DNA of 64,000 nt from contig NZ_CP075682.1 in NCBI RefSeq assembly GCF_018603435.1, positions 2,294,001 through 2,358,000 on the forward strand, read 5' to 3'. Below the pieces are notes generated by a model that saw only the letters and a program-made list of their open reading frames with translations, was not told the origin of the DNA and made no database searches. A program made the position numbers and the translations under genes. Origin of the DNA: Chryseobacterium sp. ZHDP1. Lineage in GTDB: Bacteria > Bacteroidota > Bacteroidia > Flavobacteriales > Weeksellaceae. Shown piece by piece: positions 54,437 through 61,989 of the stretch. The stretch's first letter is position 1. Every line of letters begins with the position of its first letter.

Positions 54437-55522
54437 TCAGCTATTCAAAGAGCGATAAATCAACAACTGATTGTTTGTGATTACCTGTTCTCCTTCGGAT
54501 AACCCTTCGGAAACATAGGTAATGTCTCCTACCTGTTTCAGAACTTTTATTTCTTTCACTTTTACATCGGTTCTGGATTTATAGATCACCACAAAACTTC
54601 TGTTGTCATCAAAAATCACGGCTTTGGAAGGAACTGTAAGTGCAGTTTTATTCTCCGAACTTGTTACTTTTATCGTTGCTTTGCTTTCCGGAATCAATAA
54701 TCCATTCTGATTATCAAGTACTACTCTTGCCTGCATCGCATTGGTTTGAGGATCAATGATTTTGAAAATTTTATCAATTTTTCCGTCAAAAACCTTATCC
54801 GGATACGATAATGTGGAAACCTGCGCTTTCATTCCGAGACTGATTTTATCAATATCAGATTCGTTAACGTTCATGATTGCCCAAACGTTGGTGGTATTGG
54901 CAACATCAAAAATATTATCGCTTCGGTCGCTTCTGAGCTGCATATCTTTATTGATATTTTTCTGAACAATATATCCGCTGATTGGTGCAACCACACTGTA
55001 GATATTTCCTTTTTTTACATTATATACCGTACTCACTGCACTTGCCCGCTGCAACTGATCCTGTGCTTTCTGAAGCTGGCTTTTGGCTTCCAGAACGTCT
55101 CTTTCGGTATTCAGTTTTCCTTCGTACATTTCTTTGGCAACGCGAAGATTATTTTGGGCAACAACCAAATCTGTTTTTGCATCGCTCACATCTTTCTGCA
55201 CTTCCGCCAATTCTGTACTTCGTATGGTGGCGAGAACCTGCCCTTTTGTTACATGATCGCCCAGTTCAACATTAACGCTTAAAACATTTCCGCCGACCAA
55301 AGGATAGACATCGATGTAACTGTTTTTGTCTGCTGAAATCTTTCCATAGAAATTGTAATCGTCTTCTATATATTTTTTTTCAACTTTTGCTAAATCGATT
55401 GAATTCAGCATGGTGTTGCTCAGTTCAAAACCTTTTTTTGCCTGCGGTTTTGTTTCTTCCTCTTTTTTGGAGCAGGATAAAACAGACAGGGCAATCATTA
55501 CCGGAATTATATAATTTTTCAT
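54437..55522 (-). CDS. RND efflux periplasmic adaptor (lipoprotein)
   Basis: A 361-aa membrane-fusion protein with lipoprotein signal (ALSVLSCSKKEEE, Cys17). Domains in order: barrel-sandwich hybrid (NVELGDHVTKGQVLATI, about 80-100; returning YSVVAPISGYIVQKNINKDMQL, about 176-197), an alpha-helical hairpin between them, the beta-barrel and the membrane-proximal part (IFDDNRSFVVIY to RSLNS). It connects the pump to the TolC-like channel. It lies two bases after the TolC-like gene. Confidence 0.92.
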   Translation of the reverse strand: MKNYIIPVMIALSVLSCSKKEEETKPQAKKGFELSNTMLNSIDLAKVEKKYIEDDYNFYGKISADKNSYIDVYPLVGGNVLSVNVELGDHVTKGQVLATIRSTELAEVQKDVSDAKTDLVVAQNNLRVAKEMYEGKLNTERDVLEAKSQLQKAQDQLQRASAVSTVYNVKKGNIYSVVAPISGYIVQKNINKDMQLRSDRSDNIFDVANTTNVWAIMNVNESDIDKISLGMKAQVSTLSYPDKVFDGKIDKIFKIIDPQTNAMQARVVLDNQNGLLIPESKATIKVTSSENKTALTVPSKAVIFDDNRSFVVIYKSRTDVKVKEIKVLKQVGDITYVSEGLSEGEQVITNNQLLIYRSLNS

Positions 55523-55524
55523 GT

Positions 55525-56766
55525 TTAATAGAAGATTTTCGTTTGTACTAGTTGATTCAATTGTTCTGCAGACTGCATGATCCCGTTTTTCATATCGTAA
55601 ATCTGAAGTGCCGTTTCGCGGTAACTGTCCATAAAGTCTGTAAATTCAATAAGACTGATGTTGCCTTTTCTGAAATTATTCAGCATCCCGTTATAGACCA
55701 GTTCCATATTATTAAGATCGGTAGATTTAATCTGAGTGAGCTGATCGTATTGTGTTTTCCAGATTTTGTAAGCCGACTGTACTTTTGTTTCAAGGTTCAG
55801 CTTCTGAAATTCTGCATTTTTCTGATTCTGCTGAATGGCAAAATTGGCTTTATCCACATTTCCTTTATTGGATTTCCAAAGCGGAAGAGGAATTCCGACC
55901 ATCAGATTGACTTCATTTTTGAAGGTTCCGCCATTCTGGTCCCACCCTGCCCCGAGATTAAGATCGGGAACGTTTAAAGATTTCTGCCATTGCGCATACA
56001 GCTTACTGTTGTCGATTAATTTTAAATTATATTGATAATCGGCATTGTTTTCGAGTGCTTTTTTCTGAAGTTCCGTTTCGTCGCCGAAAGGCTGAGCGGC
56101 AAGAATTTCTTTCGCTTCAGAATCGGAAAGCTGTGGTTCTATTTCTTCGGTGACTCCTGTAAGAAGTTTCAGAGTCTGTTCAAATTCAAGAATATTTTTA
56201 TTGATTCCGACTTTGTCATTATTTAACTGAATGACAATACTCTGTAATCGAACTTCATCTTTCAGCGAAACATTTCCTTTGGCAGACTGTATTTTGTAGG
56301 CAGCCAGAAGATCGTTCATATAACCAAGCTGTTTATTGGTATTGTTGAGTTTTAGTTTTTCGTAGTAAAGATCAAAATAAGTGGAACGGAGCTGGGATTT
56401 GAGATCAACCAAAAGCTGGGCAAACTGAAGCTGCGCCAATTCCTTATTGGATTTTGCGAAGGCAATTTCATTCTTCTTTTTGCCCCCCATGTAAATTAAT
56501 TGAGTGACCTGCGCTCCTTTTGCGTGTCCGAAATCGAAAACTTTTCTGTCTTCGGGGTTGTATGCGTTTATTTGTCCGCTCAACTGCGGAAGTTCCCAGA
56601 TTTTAGCCTGCAAAATATCTGCATCAGCCATATTAATGTTGTACTGTTCGGCGAGCAGTTGTAAATTGTTCTTCTGGAAAGCTTCTTCGCAATCCCGAAG
56701 CGACATTTGCTGTTGTGCCGTCATGAATGAAGAAATGACGATGAACAGCCCTGCAAATTTGTTCAT
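55525..56766 (-). CDS. TolC family outer-membrane channel
   Basis: A 413-aa protein with signal peptide MNKFAGLFIVISSFMTAQ and two helical-hairpin halves typical of OEP/TolC channels (for example ADILQAKIWELPQLSGQINAYNPEDR and IQQNQKNAEFQKLNLETKVQSAYKIW). It is a little shorter than usual CusC/CzcC proteins (430-460). The TTG at 56787 is an alternative start; the ATG at 56766 begins the signal peptide directly and is preferred. The PmrA-like box and a -7-like element lie just upstream. Confidence 0.88.
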   Translation of the reverse strand: MNKFAGLFIVISSFMTAQQQMSLRDCEEAFQKNNLQLLAEQYNINMADADILQAKIWELPQLSGQINAYNPEDRKVFDFGHAKGAQVTQLIYMGGKKKNEIAFAKSNKELAQLQFAQLLVDLKSQLRSTYFDLYYEKLKLNNTNKQLGYMNDLLAAYKIQSAKGNVSLKDEVRLQSIVIQLNNDKVGINKNILEFEQTLKLLTGVTEEIEPQLSDSEAKEILAAQPFGDETELQKKALENNADYQYNLKLIDNSKLYAQWQKSLNVPDLNLGAGWDQNGGTFKNEVNLMVGIPLPLWKSNKGNVDKANFAIQQNQKNAEFQKLNLETKVQSAYKIWKTQYDQLTQIKSTDLNNMELVYNGMLNNFRKGNISLIEFTDFMDSYRETALQIYDMKNGIMQSAEQLNQLVQTKIFY

Positions 56767-56784
56767 TTTATTGATTTTATGATA

Positions 56785-56792
56785 CAAAAATG
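56785..56792 (-). promoter_or_regulatory. Candidate -7 element CATTTTTG of the tolC-type operon
   Basis: One mismatch from TAnnTTTG on the minus strand. Transcription would start near 56780, fourteen bases before the ATG. Confidence 0.35.
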
Positions 56793-56813
56793 CCTTTCTG
56801 CTATTAAAATGCT

Positions 56814-56830
56814 CTTAAAGAATGCTTAAA
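56814..56830 (-). promoter_or_regulatory. Direct repeat TTTAAG-N5-TTTAAG (OmpR/PmrA-type box)
   Basis: On the minus strand TTTAAG-CATTC-TTTAAG, with an 11-base period as used by OmpR-family dimers and equal to the PmrA consensus of other bacteria. Its centre is about 42 bases before the predicted start of the efflux operon. The likely binder is the response regulator at 58379-59059. Confidence 0.55.
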
Positions 56831-57012
56831 AAAAAATTAAATTTGTTAAGCTGCAACATATAATCATCTCATTTAAATAAAGTTACGAGTTCATTACAGT
56901 ATTAATTGAATTCATGTAACACTAAGTCTGCAAAGATTTATTTAAAATTTTTGAGAATATTTTCTTTTGCAAGGGCTGAACTGCGTAAATATTTTTAGAT
57001 TAACTTAAAAAA

Positions 57013-58377
57013 TTATTTCACAAAAATCACACTGAACTTATTGAGGAGATCTGCAGGAGAAGTATAAATAATTTGTGCTCCGTGATATTCTAGAATTCTT
57101 TTAACAATTCTTAAACCCAACCCGGAACCTGAAATATTCTGAGAATTTTTTCCTCTTTTAAAGGCTTCAAAAAGTTTTGCCTGTTCTTCTTTCGGAATGG
57201 TATTTCCGTGGGAAATAACGTCAACAATCAGATATTCGTCATTTTCTTTAATCAGTACATCCACTTCCACATCATCGGAATAGATGGCTGCATTTTTAAA
57301 TAAGTTGATGAAAACAATATCGAGTAAAGACTGAATTCCTTTAATGGTTAAAAGAGCATCTTCAGAAGTATCCTCGGAGATCAGAAAATCCAGTTTTAAT
57401 TTGGGGTAGCTTTTTTCAACTGCCTCAAAGGATTCAAAAATAACTTCATCAATTCTCACTTCTTCATAAATGCTCTGGATGTTTTCCCTGTCGAATTTGG
57501 TAAGCAGCAAAAGTGAATTGGTAAGATCTGAAAGCTGATACACATCCCTCTGAATCTGCTGCAAAGATGATAAAGTTTCAGGAGAATGCTGCCCGAATTT
57601 TATTAAATTTTCAAGCTGAAAAGCCATTCTTGTGATCGGTGTCCGTATTTCGTGGGAAGCACTTGCTGTAAAATCTTTCTGCGACTGAAATACATCGTCT
57701 AATCTTCCGATCATCGTATTGAAGGATTTGGCAAGAACATCAATCTCATCGTTAGAATTACGAACCGGGATCTGGGTTGTTAATTTATGAGCCGTAACTT
57801 CAGAAATTTCCTGATTAAGATCTTCCAGAGGCTTTAAAAACTGTCCCATGAAATAATAACTGAAGAAGCCAATGAGAAGGGCACTCATCACATAAGCCGT
57901 TATTAAAAGATATTTGAGATATTCCAGTTTGGATTTTCCATTGGTATCTAAAGCACTTGTTAAAATATAGTAATTTTCTCCGTTGATGGTTCTTAATGCC
58001 GCATAAATTTCGGGAACTGTTTTTTCGGAATAGATTACTTTTTTTTCGTCAAGCTCTTTAAGAAGATCATTATCCCAGGTCACATTACGGTCTTTAATGG
58101 TGCTGTAGATAAGTTCTTTCTGCCCGTTGAAAATTAATATGGTTTCGTTTAAAAGAATGTTATCTGAATTTTCATTAAAAAAAATAGGTGCTTCTTCTTC
58201 AAAATCTTTAGACTTGGCAATGAAATGAGAAGTGAACTCCAGTCTCTGCCTGAATCTTTCTTTGAATTCTTCTCTTCGGAAATCATTAAAAGACATATAA
58301 ATCACCACCATCACAATACCGAAAAGCAATGAAAAGGCAATACTGAGATTAAGTGCGATCTTCCTTTTTAGAGACAT
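57013..58377 (-). CDS. Sensor histidine kinase (HAMP, HisKA, HATPase)
   Basis: A 454-aa membrane kinase: first membrane helix (about 8-28), a periplasmic sensor region (about 29-150), second helix (about 152-175), HAMP, then the phospho-acceptor motif SASHEIRTPITRM (His at about 243) and the ATP-binding N, G1 and G2 boxes (INLFKNAAIYS; SGSGLGLRIVKRIL). The signal is probably a metal ion, judged from the efflux operon downstream. It lies one base after the response regulator gene. Confidence 0.92.
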   Translation of the reverse strand: MSLKRKIALNLSIAFSLLFGIVMVVIYMSFNDFRREEFKERFRQRLEFTSHFIAKSKDFEEEAPIFFNENSDNILLNETILIFNGQKELIYSTIKDRNVTWDNDLLKELDEKKVIYSEKTVPEIYAALRTINGENYYILTSALDTNGKSKLEYLKYLLITAYVMSALLIGFFSYYFMGQFLKPLEDLNQEISEVTAHKLTTQIPVRNSNDEIDVLAKSFNTMIGRLDDVFQSQKDFTASASHEIRTPITRMAFQLENLIKFGQHSPETLSSLQQIQRDVYQLSDLTNSLLLLTKFDRENIQSIYEEVRIDEVIFESFEAVEKSYPKLKLDFLISEDTSEDALLTIKGIQSLLDIVFINLFKNAAIYSDDVEVDVLIKENDEYLIVDVISHGNTIPKEEQAKLFEAFKRGKNSQNISGSGLGLRIVKRILEYHGAQIIYTSPADLLNKFSVIFVK

Positions 58378-58378
58378 T

Positions 58379-59059
58379 CTATAACGGGCTTAAATAATAT
58401 CCGAAACCCGATCGGGTGTGGATAAGTTTTACTTTAAAATCTTTATCGATCTTTTTACGCAAAAAATTGATGTAGACTTCTACAGTATTGGTATTGGTAT
58501 TAAAGTTATGTTCCCACACATGTTCTGTAATCTGCTGTTTGGAAACTGTTCTTCCCTGCGCTTCCGCAAGATAAACCAACAGTTGAAATTCCTTCAGGGT
58601 AAGACTGATTTCATTTCCGCCACGATAGACTTTCTGTTCAGTTTTGTTCACAATGAGATCATCAATCCTGATAATTTCCTGATCCATATTTTCAGAAGGT
58701 GTTTTTCTTCTCAGCAGAGAATTGATACGCAGCAATAATTCCTCAAACTGAAACGGTTTTACCAGATAATCATCCGCCAAACGTGTAAAGGCATCTTTTT
58801 TATCGGAAAGGTCTCCGTAAGCAGAAATAATGATAATGGGTGTATTTTTATCGAAAGAGCGGATGGTCTGACAAACGTCCAGTCCGTTAATTTTCGGAAC
58901 ATTGATGTCCAGAAGATACAAATCGTAGGAATTGTTCCTGATCTGGCGAAGAAATGTTTCCCCATCATAAATCTTGTCGCAGGTAAAATTATTTGACTCC
59001 AGAAATTTGCAAAGTTCCGCCGAAAGAATTAAATCGTCTTCCAATAAAAGAATATTCAT
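58379..59059 (-). CDS. OmpR/PhoB-type response regulator
   Basis: A 226-aa two-domain regulator. The receiver (1-115) has the acidic pocket EDD (7-9), phospho-acceptor Asp in LYLLDINVP (about 53) and the Lys in YLVKPF; the C-terminal winged helix (about 130-224) has EISLTLKEFQLLVYLAEAQGRTVSKQQITEHVW and ends RSGFGYYLSPL. It is the first gene of the regulator-kinase pair and probably controls the efflux genes via the box at 56814-56830. Confidence 0.93.
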   Translation of the reverse strand: MNILLLEDDLILSAELCKFLESNNFTCDKIYDGETFLRQIRNNSYDLYLLDINVPKINGLDVCQTIRSFDKNTPIIIISAYGDLSDKKDAFTRLADDYLVKPFQFEELLLRINSLLRRKTPSENMDQEIIRIDDLIVNKTEQKVYRGGNEISLTLKEFQLLVYLAEAQGRTVSKQQITEHVWEHNFNTNTNTVEVYINFLRKKIDKDFKVKLIHTRSGFGYYLSPL

Positions 59060-59320
59060 CGAAAATTATTTTATACGAATGTAACGAAATTTTTGGTGAT
59101 TGTAAAGGAATTCAAAAGTGCAGGAATTACTTTTAATTGAATTTTAAGATTTGTATTGAATGCTTCTGGAAATTTTTATCCTGAAAATAAAATAAATTCG
59201 AATTGCTTTTTATGCAGAGTGTTTAACAGAATCTATAAGGTAAGGATCACTATTTTTCATTTTCCCGAAAGTTTTTAAAATTTCAAACGAGATTCAGACA
59301 TGAAATAAAGACATAAAAAA
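59060..59320. other. Spacer between the response regulator and the tRNA array
   Basis: About 260 bp with no gene or recognised repeat. It should contain the promoter of the regulator gene, but no full consensus match is seen. Confidence 0.4.
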
Positions 59321-59339
59321 ATCCCGAAGAAATCGGGAT
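59321..59339 (-). terminator. Terminator of the tRNA array
   Basis: ATCCCGA-AGAAA-TCGGGAT hairpin, followed on the minus strand by seven T, directly after tRNA-Thr(GGT). It closes the tRNA transcript that in related genomes runs into tuf. Confidence 0.85.
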
Positions 59340-59347
59340 GAAATGAG

Positions 59348-59419
59348 AGCCAACTACGGGACTTGAACCCGTGACCTCTTCCTTACCAAGGAAGCACTCT
59401 ACCGCTGAGCTAAGTCGGC
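59348..59419 (-). tRNA. tRNA-Thr (anticodon GGT)
   Basis: A 72-nt cloverleaf on the minus strand: acceptor GCCGACT with AGTTGGC, D arm GCTCAGCGGTAGAGT, anticodon arm CTTCC-TTGGTAA-GGAAG and T arm with TTCAAGT. CCA is not encoded. In related genomes it directly precedes tuf. Confidence 0.95.
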
Positions 59420-59459
59420 TTAAACTAAAAAATCACACCGGAAAGCGTGATTTTTATTG

Positions 59460-59532
59460 AGCGGAAGACGGGGGTCGAACCCGCGACATTCAGCTTGGAA
59501 GGCTGACGCTCTACCAACTGAGCTACTTCCGC
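59460..59532 (-). tRNA. tRNA-Gly (anticodon TCC), copy 1
   Basis: A 73-nt cloverleaf: acceptor GCGGAAG with CTTCCGC, anticodon arm TCAGC-CTTCCAA-GCTGA, T-loop TTCGACC. Identical to the gene at 59884-59956. Confidence 0.95.
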
Positions 59533-59565
59533 AATCTTGTTTCCAAAATTATTGGTAACGCTGTG

Positions 59566-59596
59566 CAAACTTAAGGAAAATCCTTTATTTATGCAA
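59566..59596 (-). promoter_or_regulatory. Internal promoter before tRNA-Gly, copy 1
   Basis: On the minus strand: TTG (59594-59596), a 20-base spacer and TAAGTTTG (59566-59573); start near 59562, 30 bases before tRNA-Gly. Confidence 0.65.
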
Positions 59597-59616
59597 CTTT
59601 TTTCTAATATAAAATG

Positions 59617-59697
59617 TGGGGAGAGCAGGATTCGAACCTACGAAGCCGAAGCAACTGAGTTACAGTCAGTCCCATTTAGCCACTCTGGAATCTCCCC
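59617..59697 (-). tRNA. tRNA-Tyr (anticodon GTA), copy 1
   Basis: An 81-nt class II tRNA with long variable arm: acceptor GGGGAGA with TCTCCCC, anticodon in GACTGTAACTC, T-loop TTCGAAT, discriminator A. Identical in copy 2. Confidence 0.95.
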
Positions 59698-59717
59698 AGA
59701 TATTTTATATTAAATTG

Positions 59718-59791
59718 AGCTTCCAGAGGGATTCGAACCCACGACCCCGAGATTACAAATCACGTGCTCTGGCCAACTGAGCTATGGAAGC
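59718..59791 (-). tRNA. tRNA-Thr (anticodon TGT), copy 1
   Basis: A 74-nt cloverleaf: acceptor GCTTCCA with TGGAAGC, anticodon loop TTTGTAA, T-loop TTCGAAT. The anticodon stem has one T-T mismatch (CGTGA with TCTCG), present in both copies. Confidence 0.93.
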
Positions 59792-59883
59792 ATTTTAATA
59801 CATGGACTGAACGCTGTGAGAAACTCTACTCTACATCATTTCAGTAGTAAAAAAAATCACGCTTTTTAAGAGTGTGATATTTG

Positions 59884-59956
59884 AGCGGAAGACGGGGGTC
59901 GAACCCGCGACATTCAGCTTGGAAGGCTGACGCTCTACCAACTGAGCTACTTCCGC
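59884..59956 (-). tRNA. tRNA-Gly (anticodon TCC), copy 2
   Basis: Same 73-nt sequence as 59460-59532, displaced by 424 bp. Confidence 0.95.
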
Positions 59957-59989
59957 AATTTTGTTTCCAAAATTATTGGTAACGCTGTG

Positions 59990-60020
59990 CAAACTTAAGG
60001 AAAATCCTTTATTTATACAA
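59990..60020 (-). promoter_or_regulatory. Internal promoter before tRNA-Gly, copy 2
   Basis: Same layout as copy 1: TTG (60018-60020), 20 bases, TAAGTTTG (59990-59997). The one spacer difference nearby leaves TTG intact. Confidence 0.65.
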
Positions 60021-60040
60021 CTTTTTTCTAATATAAAATG

Positions 60041-60121
60041 TGGGGAGAGCAGGATTCGAACCTACGAAGCCGAAGCAACTGAGTTACAGTCAGTCCCATT
60101 TAGCCACTCTGGAATCTCCCC
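60041..60121 (-). tRNA. tRNA-Tyr (anticodon GTA), copy 2
   Basis: Same 81-nt sequence as 59617-59697, displaced by 424 bp. Confidence 0.95.
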
Positions 60122-60141
60122 AGATATTTTATATTAAATTG

Positions 60142-60215
60142 AGCTTCCAGAGGGATTCGAACCCACGACCCCGAGATTACAAATCACGTGCTCTGGCCAA
60201 CTGAGCTATGGAAGC
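60142..60215 (-). tRNA. tRNA-Thr (anticodon TGT), copy 2
   Basis: Same 74-nt sequence as 59718-59791. It is the first tRNA of the array after the promoter at 60263-60294. Confidence 0.93.
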
Positions 60216-60262
60216 ATTATTAAAAAAGAATTCAAAAGATCGCTGTTCCCTTTTTGCGAGTG

Positions 60263-60294
60263 CAAATATAGAACGGATTTTTTGAATTCTCAAA
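60263..60294 (-). promoter_or_regulatory. Promoter of the tRNA array
   Basis: On the minus strand: TTTG (60291-60294), a 20-base spacer and TATATTTG (60263-60270). Start near 60259, 44 bases before the first tRNA. It lies just after the raiA stop. Confidence 0.75.
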
Positions 60295-60324
60295 TTTTTT
60301 AATAACTTTTTTTAACTTTTTTTC

Positions 60325-60615
60325 CTAAGCCATTTCTTTTTTCTTGATTAATAGCTTTTTAGCAGTATCAACGCATAGGTCTAAACTTTCTTCAAAAGTT
60401 GTAGAGGTTTTCTTTACTACGATATCGTCTCCCGGAACCGCCAGAATAATCTCGGCCGTTTTGTTTGCTTTATCCGAGTTGTTTTCTACTTTTAAGAATA
60501 TTTTACACTCCTGAATTTTGTCATAAAAAGTATCCAGTTTGCTTACTTTTTTTTCAATGTGTGATTCTAGTGGTTCGTGTGGAGTTAAACCAATTGATTG
60601 TACTGTGATCTTCAT
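60325..60615 (-). CDS. raiA: Ribosome hibernation/association factor, HPF/RaiA family
   Basis: A 96-aa short HPF/YfiA-type protein with beta-alpha-beta-beta-beta-alpha order (MKITVQSIGLTPHEPLESHIEKKVSKLD; ECKIFLKVENNS; TAEIILAVPGDDIVVKKTSTTFEESLDLCVDTAKKLLIKKKE). It binds the 30S decoding channel and silences ribosomes in stress or stationary phase. The C-terminal dimerisation domain of long HPF is absent. Its start overlaps the xerC-type gene by four bases, so the two are coupled. Confidence 0.93.
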   Translation of the reverse strand: MKITVQSIGLTPHEPLESHIEKKVSKLDTFYDKIQECKIFLKVENNSDKANKTAEIILAVPGDDIVVKKTSTTFEESLDLCVDTAKKLLIKKKEMA

Positions 60616-61502
60616 AATTCGTCATTTTTTGAAGCTCTTGGATGAGCCCGATTAAACACTTTTTTCAATTGTTCAATATTAGCATTCGTATAGACTTGAG
60701 TACTTGCAAGACTGGAATGTCCTAATATTTTTTTTACTTTAGAGATCTCTGCCCCATTATCCAAAACGTGTGTAGCAAAGCTGTGACGAAGGATGTGAGG
60801 ACTTCTTTTTTCTTTTGTTGTTATAAGACTAAGGTACTTATTAACGACCACATAAACAAATTTTTCAGTGAGTTTTTTGCCTTTGGTATTGACAAAAAAA
60901 TATAAATCATGTTCAGGCAGCGGTTTCCTTATTTTCAAATAACGATTCAGCAGATCCGAAAGCTCTCCGGAGATGGGAATATATCTTTCTTTGTTTCCCT
61001 TTCCTATTATTTTCAGTTCGTTTCCGCTGAGATTTACATTTTCAAAAGTCATACCACAAAGCTCTGCTTTCCGGATTCCTGTCTGGTAAAGAACTTCCAC
61101 AATGCATTTATGCAAAACATCCTGAATTTCTTCAAAAACCTGATCACTAAGTTTTTGCATTTCTTCTTTTGACATCGGGATCTGTTTTTCGGGATAAAAT
61201 TTTAATGAAGAAATACTTTCTGTGGGAGAAACTTTTATTTCGCCGATTTTTAGCAGAAATAAATAAAAGCTGCGAAGAGAAGACAATTTTCTGTTGATAC
61301 TTCGTTTGGAAATATCATTTTCGCTTAATTCAACGATAAAATTTCTGATAATTTTTTTGTCCGCTTTTGAAATATCTTCTGAAGATTCTGTTTTCATGTA
61401 AAAACGGGAGAAATCTTCAAGATCTTTTCTGTAGCTTGTAATGGTGTGAGGAGAATATCTCTTCTCGAATTGTAAATATTCCAGGAATTTGTCCAGCATC
61501 AT
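60612..61502 (-). CDS. xerC: Tyrosine recombinase, XerC/XerD family
   Basis: A 296-aa site-specific recombinase of normal Xer length. The N-terminal SAM-like domain (LDKFLEYLQFEKRYSPHTITSYRKDLEDF) and the catalytic domain with Arg in TGIRKAELCG, HxxR in HILRHSFATH, His in ILGHSS and Tyr in TQVYTN are complete. It resolves chromosome dimers at dif. Its place between rpsU and raiA is normal for this phylum, so it is not a sign of a mobile element. An alternative start at 61499 is one codon shorter. Confidence 0.92.
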   Translation of the reverse strand: MMLDKFLEYLQFEKRYSPHTITSYRKDLEDFSRFYMKTESSEDISKADKKIIRNFIVELSENDISKRSINRKLSSLRSFYLFLLKIGEIKVSPTESISSLKFYPEKQIPMSKEEMQKLSDQVFEEIQDVLHKCIVEVLYQTGIRKAELCGMTFENVNLSGNELKIIGKGNKERYIPISGELSDLLNRYLKIRKPLPEHDLYFFVNTKGKKLTEKFVYVVVNKYLSLITTKEKRSPHILRHSFATHVLDNGAEISKVKKILGHSSLASTQVYTNANIEQLKKVFNRAHPRASKNDEL

Positions 61503-61520
61503 TTAGTATATAAAAACAAA

Positions 61521-61560
61521 AAATTCACTCTTCAAATATAAACATTTAAAGAGTGAATTT
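61521..61560 (-). terminator. Terminator of rpsU with a promoter-like loop
   Basis: A 12-bp perfect stem (61521-61532 with 61549-61560) is followed on the minus strand by TTTTTTGTTTTT. The 16-base loop holds TATATTTG (61533-61540), a perfect -7 element, on the same strand; it may serve the xerC-raiA genes. Confidence 0.8.
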
Positions 61561-61581
61561 AGTATGTGGGTAAGAAAATTC

Positions 61582-61779
61582 TTAAGCCTGTTCTTCTTTG
61601 CTAAGATTTCTTTGCTTGTGAGCAGCTTTTAATCTAGCTTGTCTTAAAGTTACAGAAGGCTTGATAAACTGTTGTCTAGCTCTTAACTGACGAACTGTAC
61701 CAGTTTTATCAAATTTTCTTTTATATTTTTTTAATGCTCTATCGATAGACTCTCCGTCTTTTACTGGAATTATTAACAT
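61582..61779 (-). CDS. rpsU: 30S ribosomal protein S21
   Basis: A 65-aa basic protein matching S21: LIIPVKDGESIDRALKKYKRKFDKTGTVRQLRARQQFIKPSVTLRQARLKAAHKQR. In Bacteroidota S21 has been linked to sequestration of the anti-Shine-Dalgarno end of 16S rRNA together with S18 and S6. It has its own consensus promoter and terminator. Confidence 0.96.
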   Translation of the reverse strand: MLIIPVKDGESIDRALKKYKRKFDKTGTVRQLRARQQFIKPSVTLRQARLKAAHKQRNLSKEEQA

Positions 61780-61802
61780 ATATTACATCTCATTTTGGAT
61801 TG

Positions 61803-61833
61803 CAAAAATAAACATTATTTATTAAACCACAAA
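61803..61833 (-). promoter_or_regulatory. Promoter of rpsU
   Basis: On the minus strand: TTTG (61830-61833), a 19-base spacer and TATTTTTG (61803-61810), with a start near 61799 and a 20-base leader. Confidence 0.8.
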
Positions 61834-61981
61834 ACTTTATTAAATAAAACATTCAAAGTAAATGAATTCAAATTTTGAAAAAGCTTAACAAAACTGACAT
61901 TTAACAATAATTTTATAATAATTTATGTTTATTTATAAATAATTATTTAATAAATTATATACTTTTACGTACTTATTTATT

Positions 61982-61989
61982 TATTTTTG
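61982..61989 (+). promoter_or_regulatory. Candidate -7 element TATTTTTG of the adhesin-like gene
   Basis: This matches TAnnTTTG, 143 bases before the ATG at 62132. No -33 element is visible in the AT-rich flank. The predicted leader of about 140 bases has no other feature. Confidence 0.45.

Larger units (their letters stand above)
59459..60217. repeat. Tandem duplication of the tRNA Thr-Tyr-Gly trio, period 424 bp
   Basis: Two near-identical blocks of about 335 bp, 59459-59793 and 59883-60217, each hold tRNA-Gly, tRNA-Tyr and tRNA-Thr (in plus-strand order). Only a few spacer bases differ (for example 59591-59594 ATGC against ATAC). About 89 bp of unrelated sequence separates them. Sequence identity in the spacers shows a recent duplication or ongoing gene conversion. 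Confidence 0.92.

Noticed and set aside
60612..61502. Tyrosine recombinase as evidence of an integrated element
   Set aside because: Its place between rpsU and raiA and its Xer-type length are normal for the phylum.
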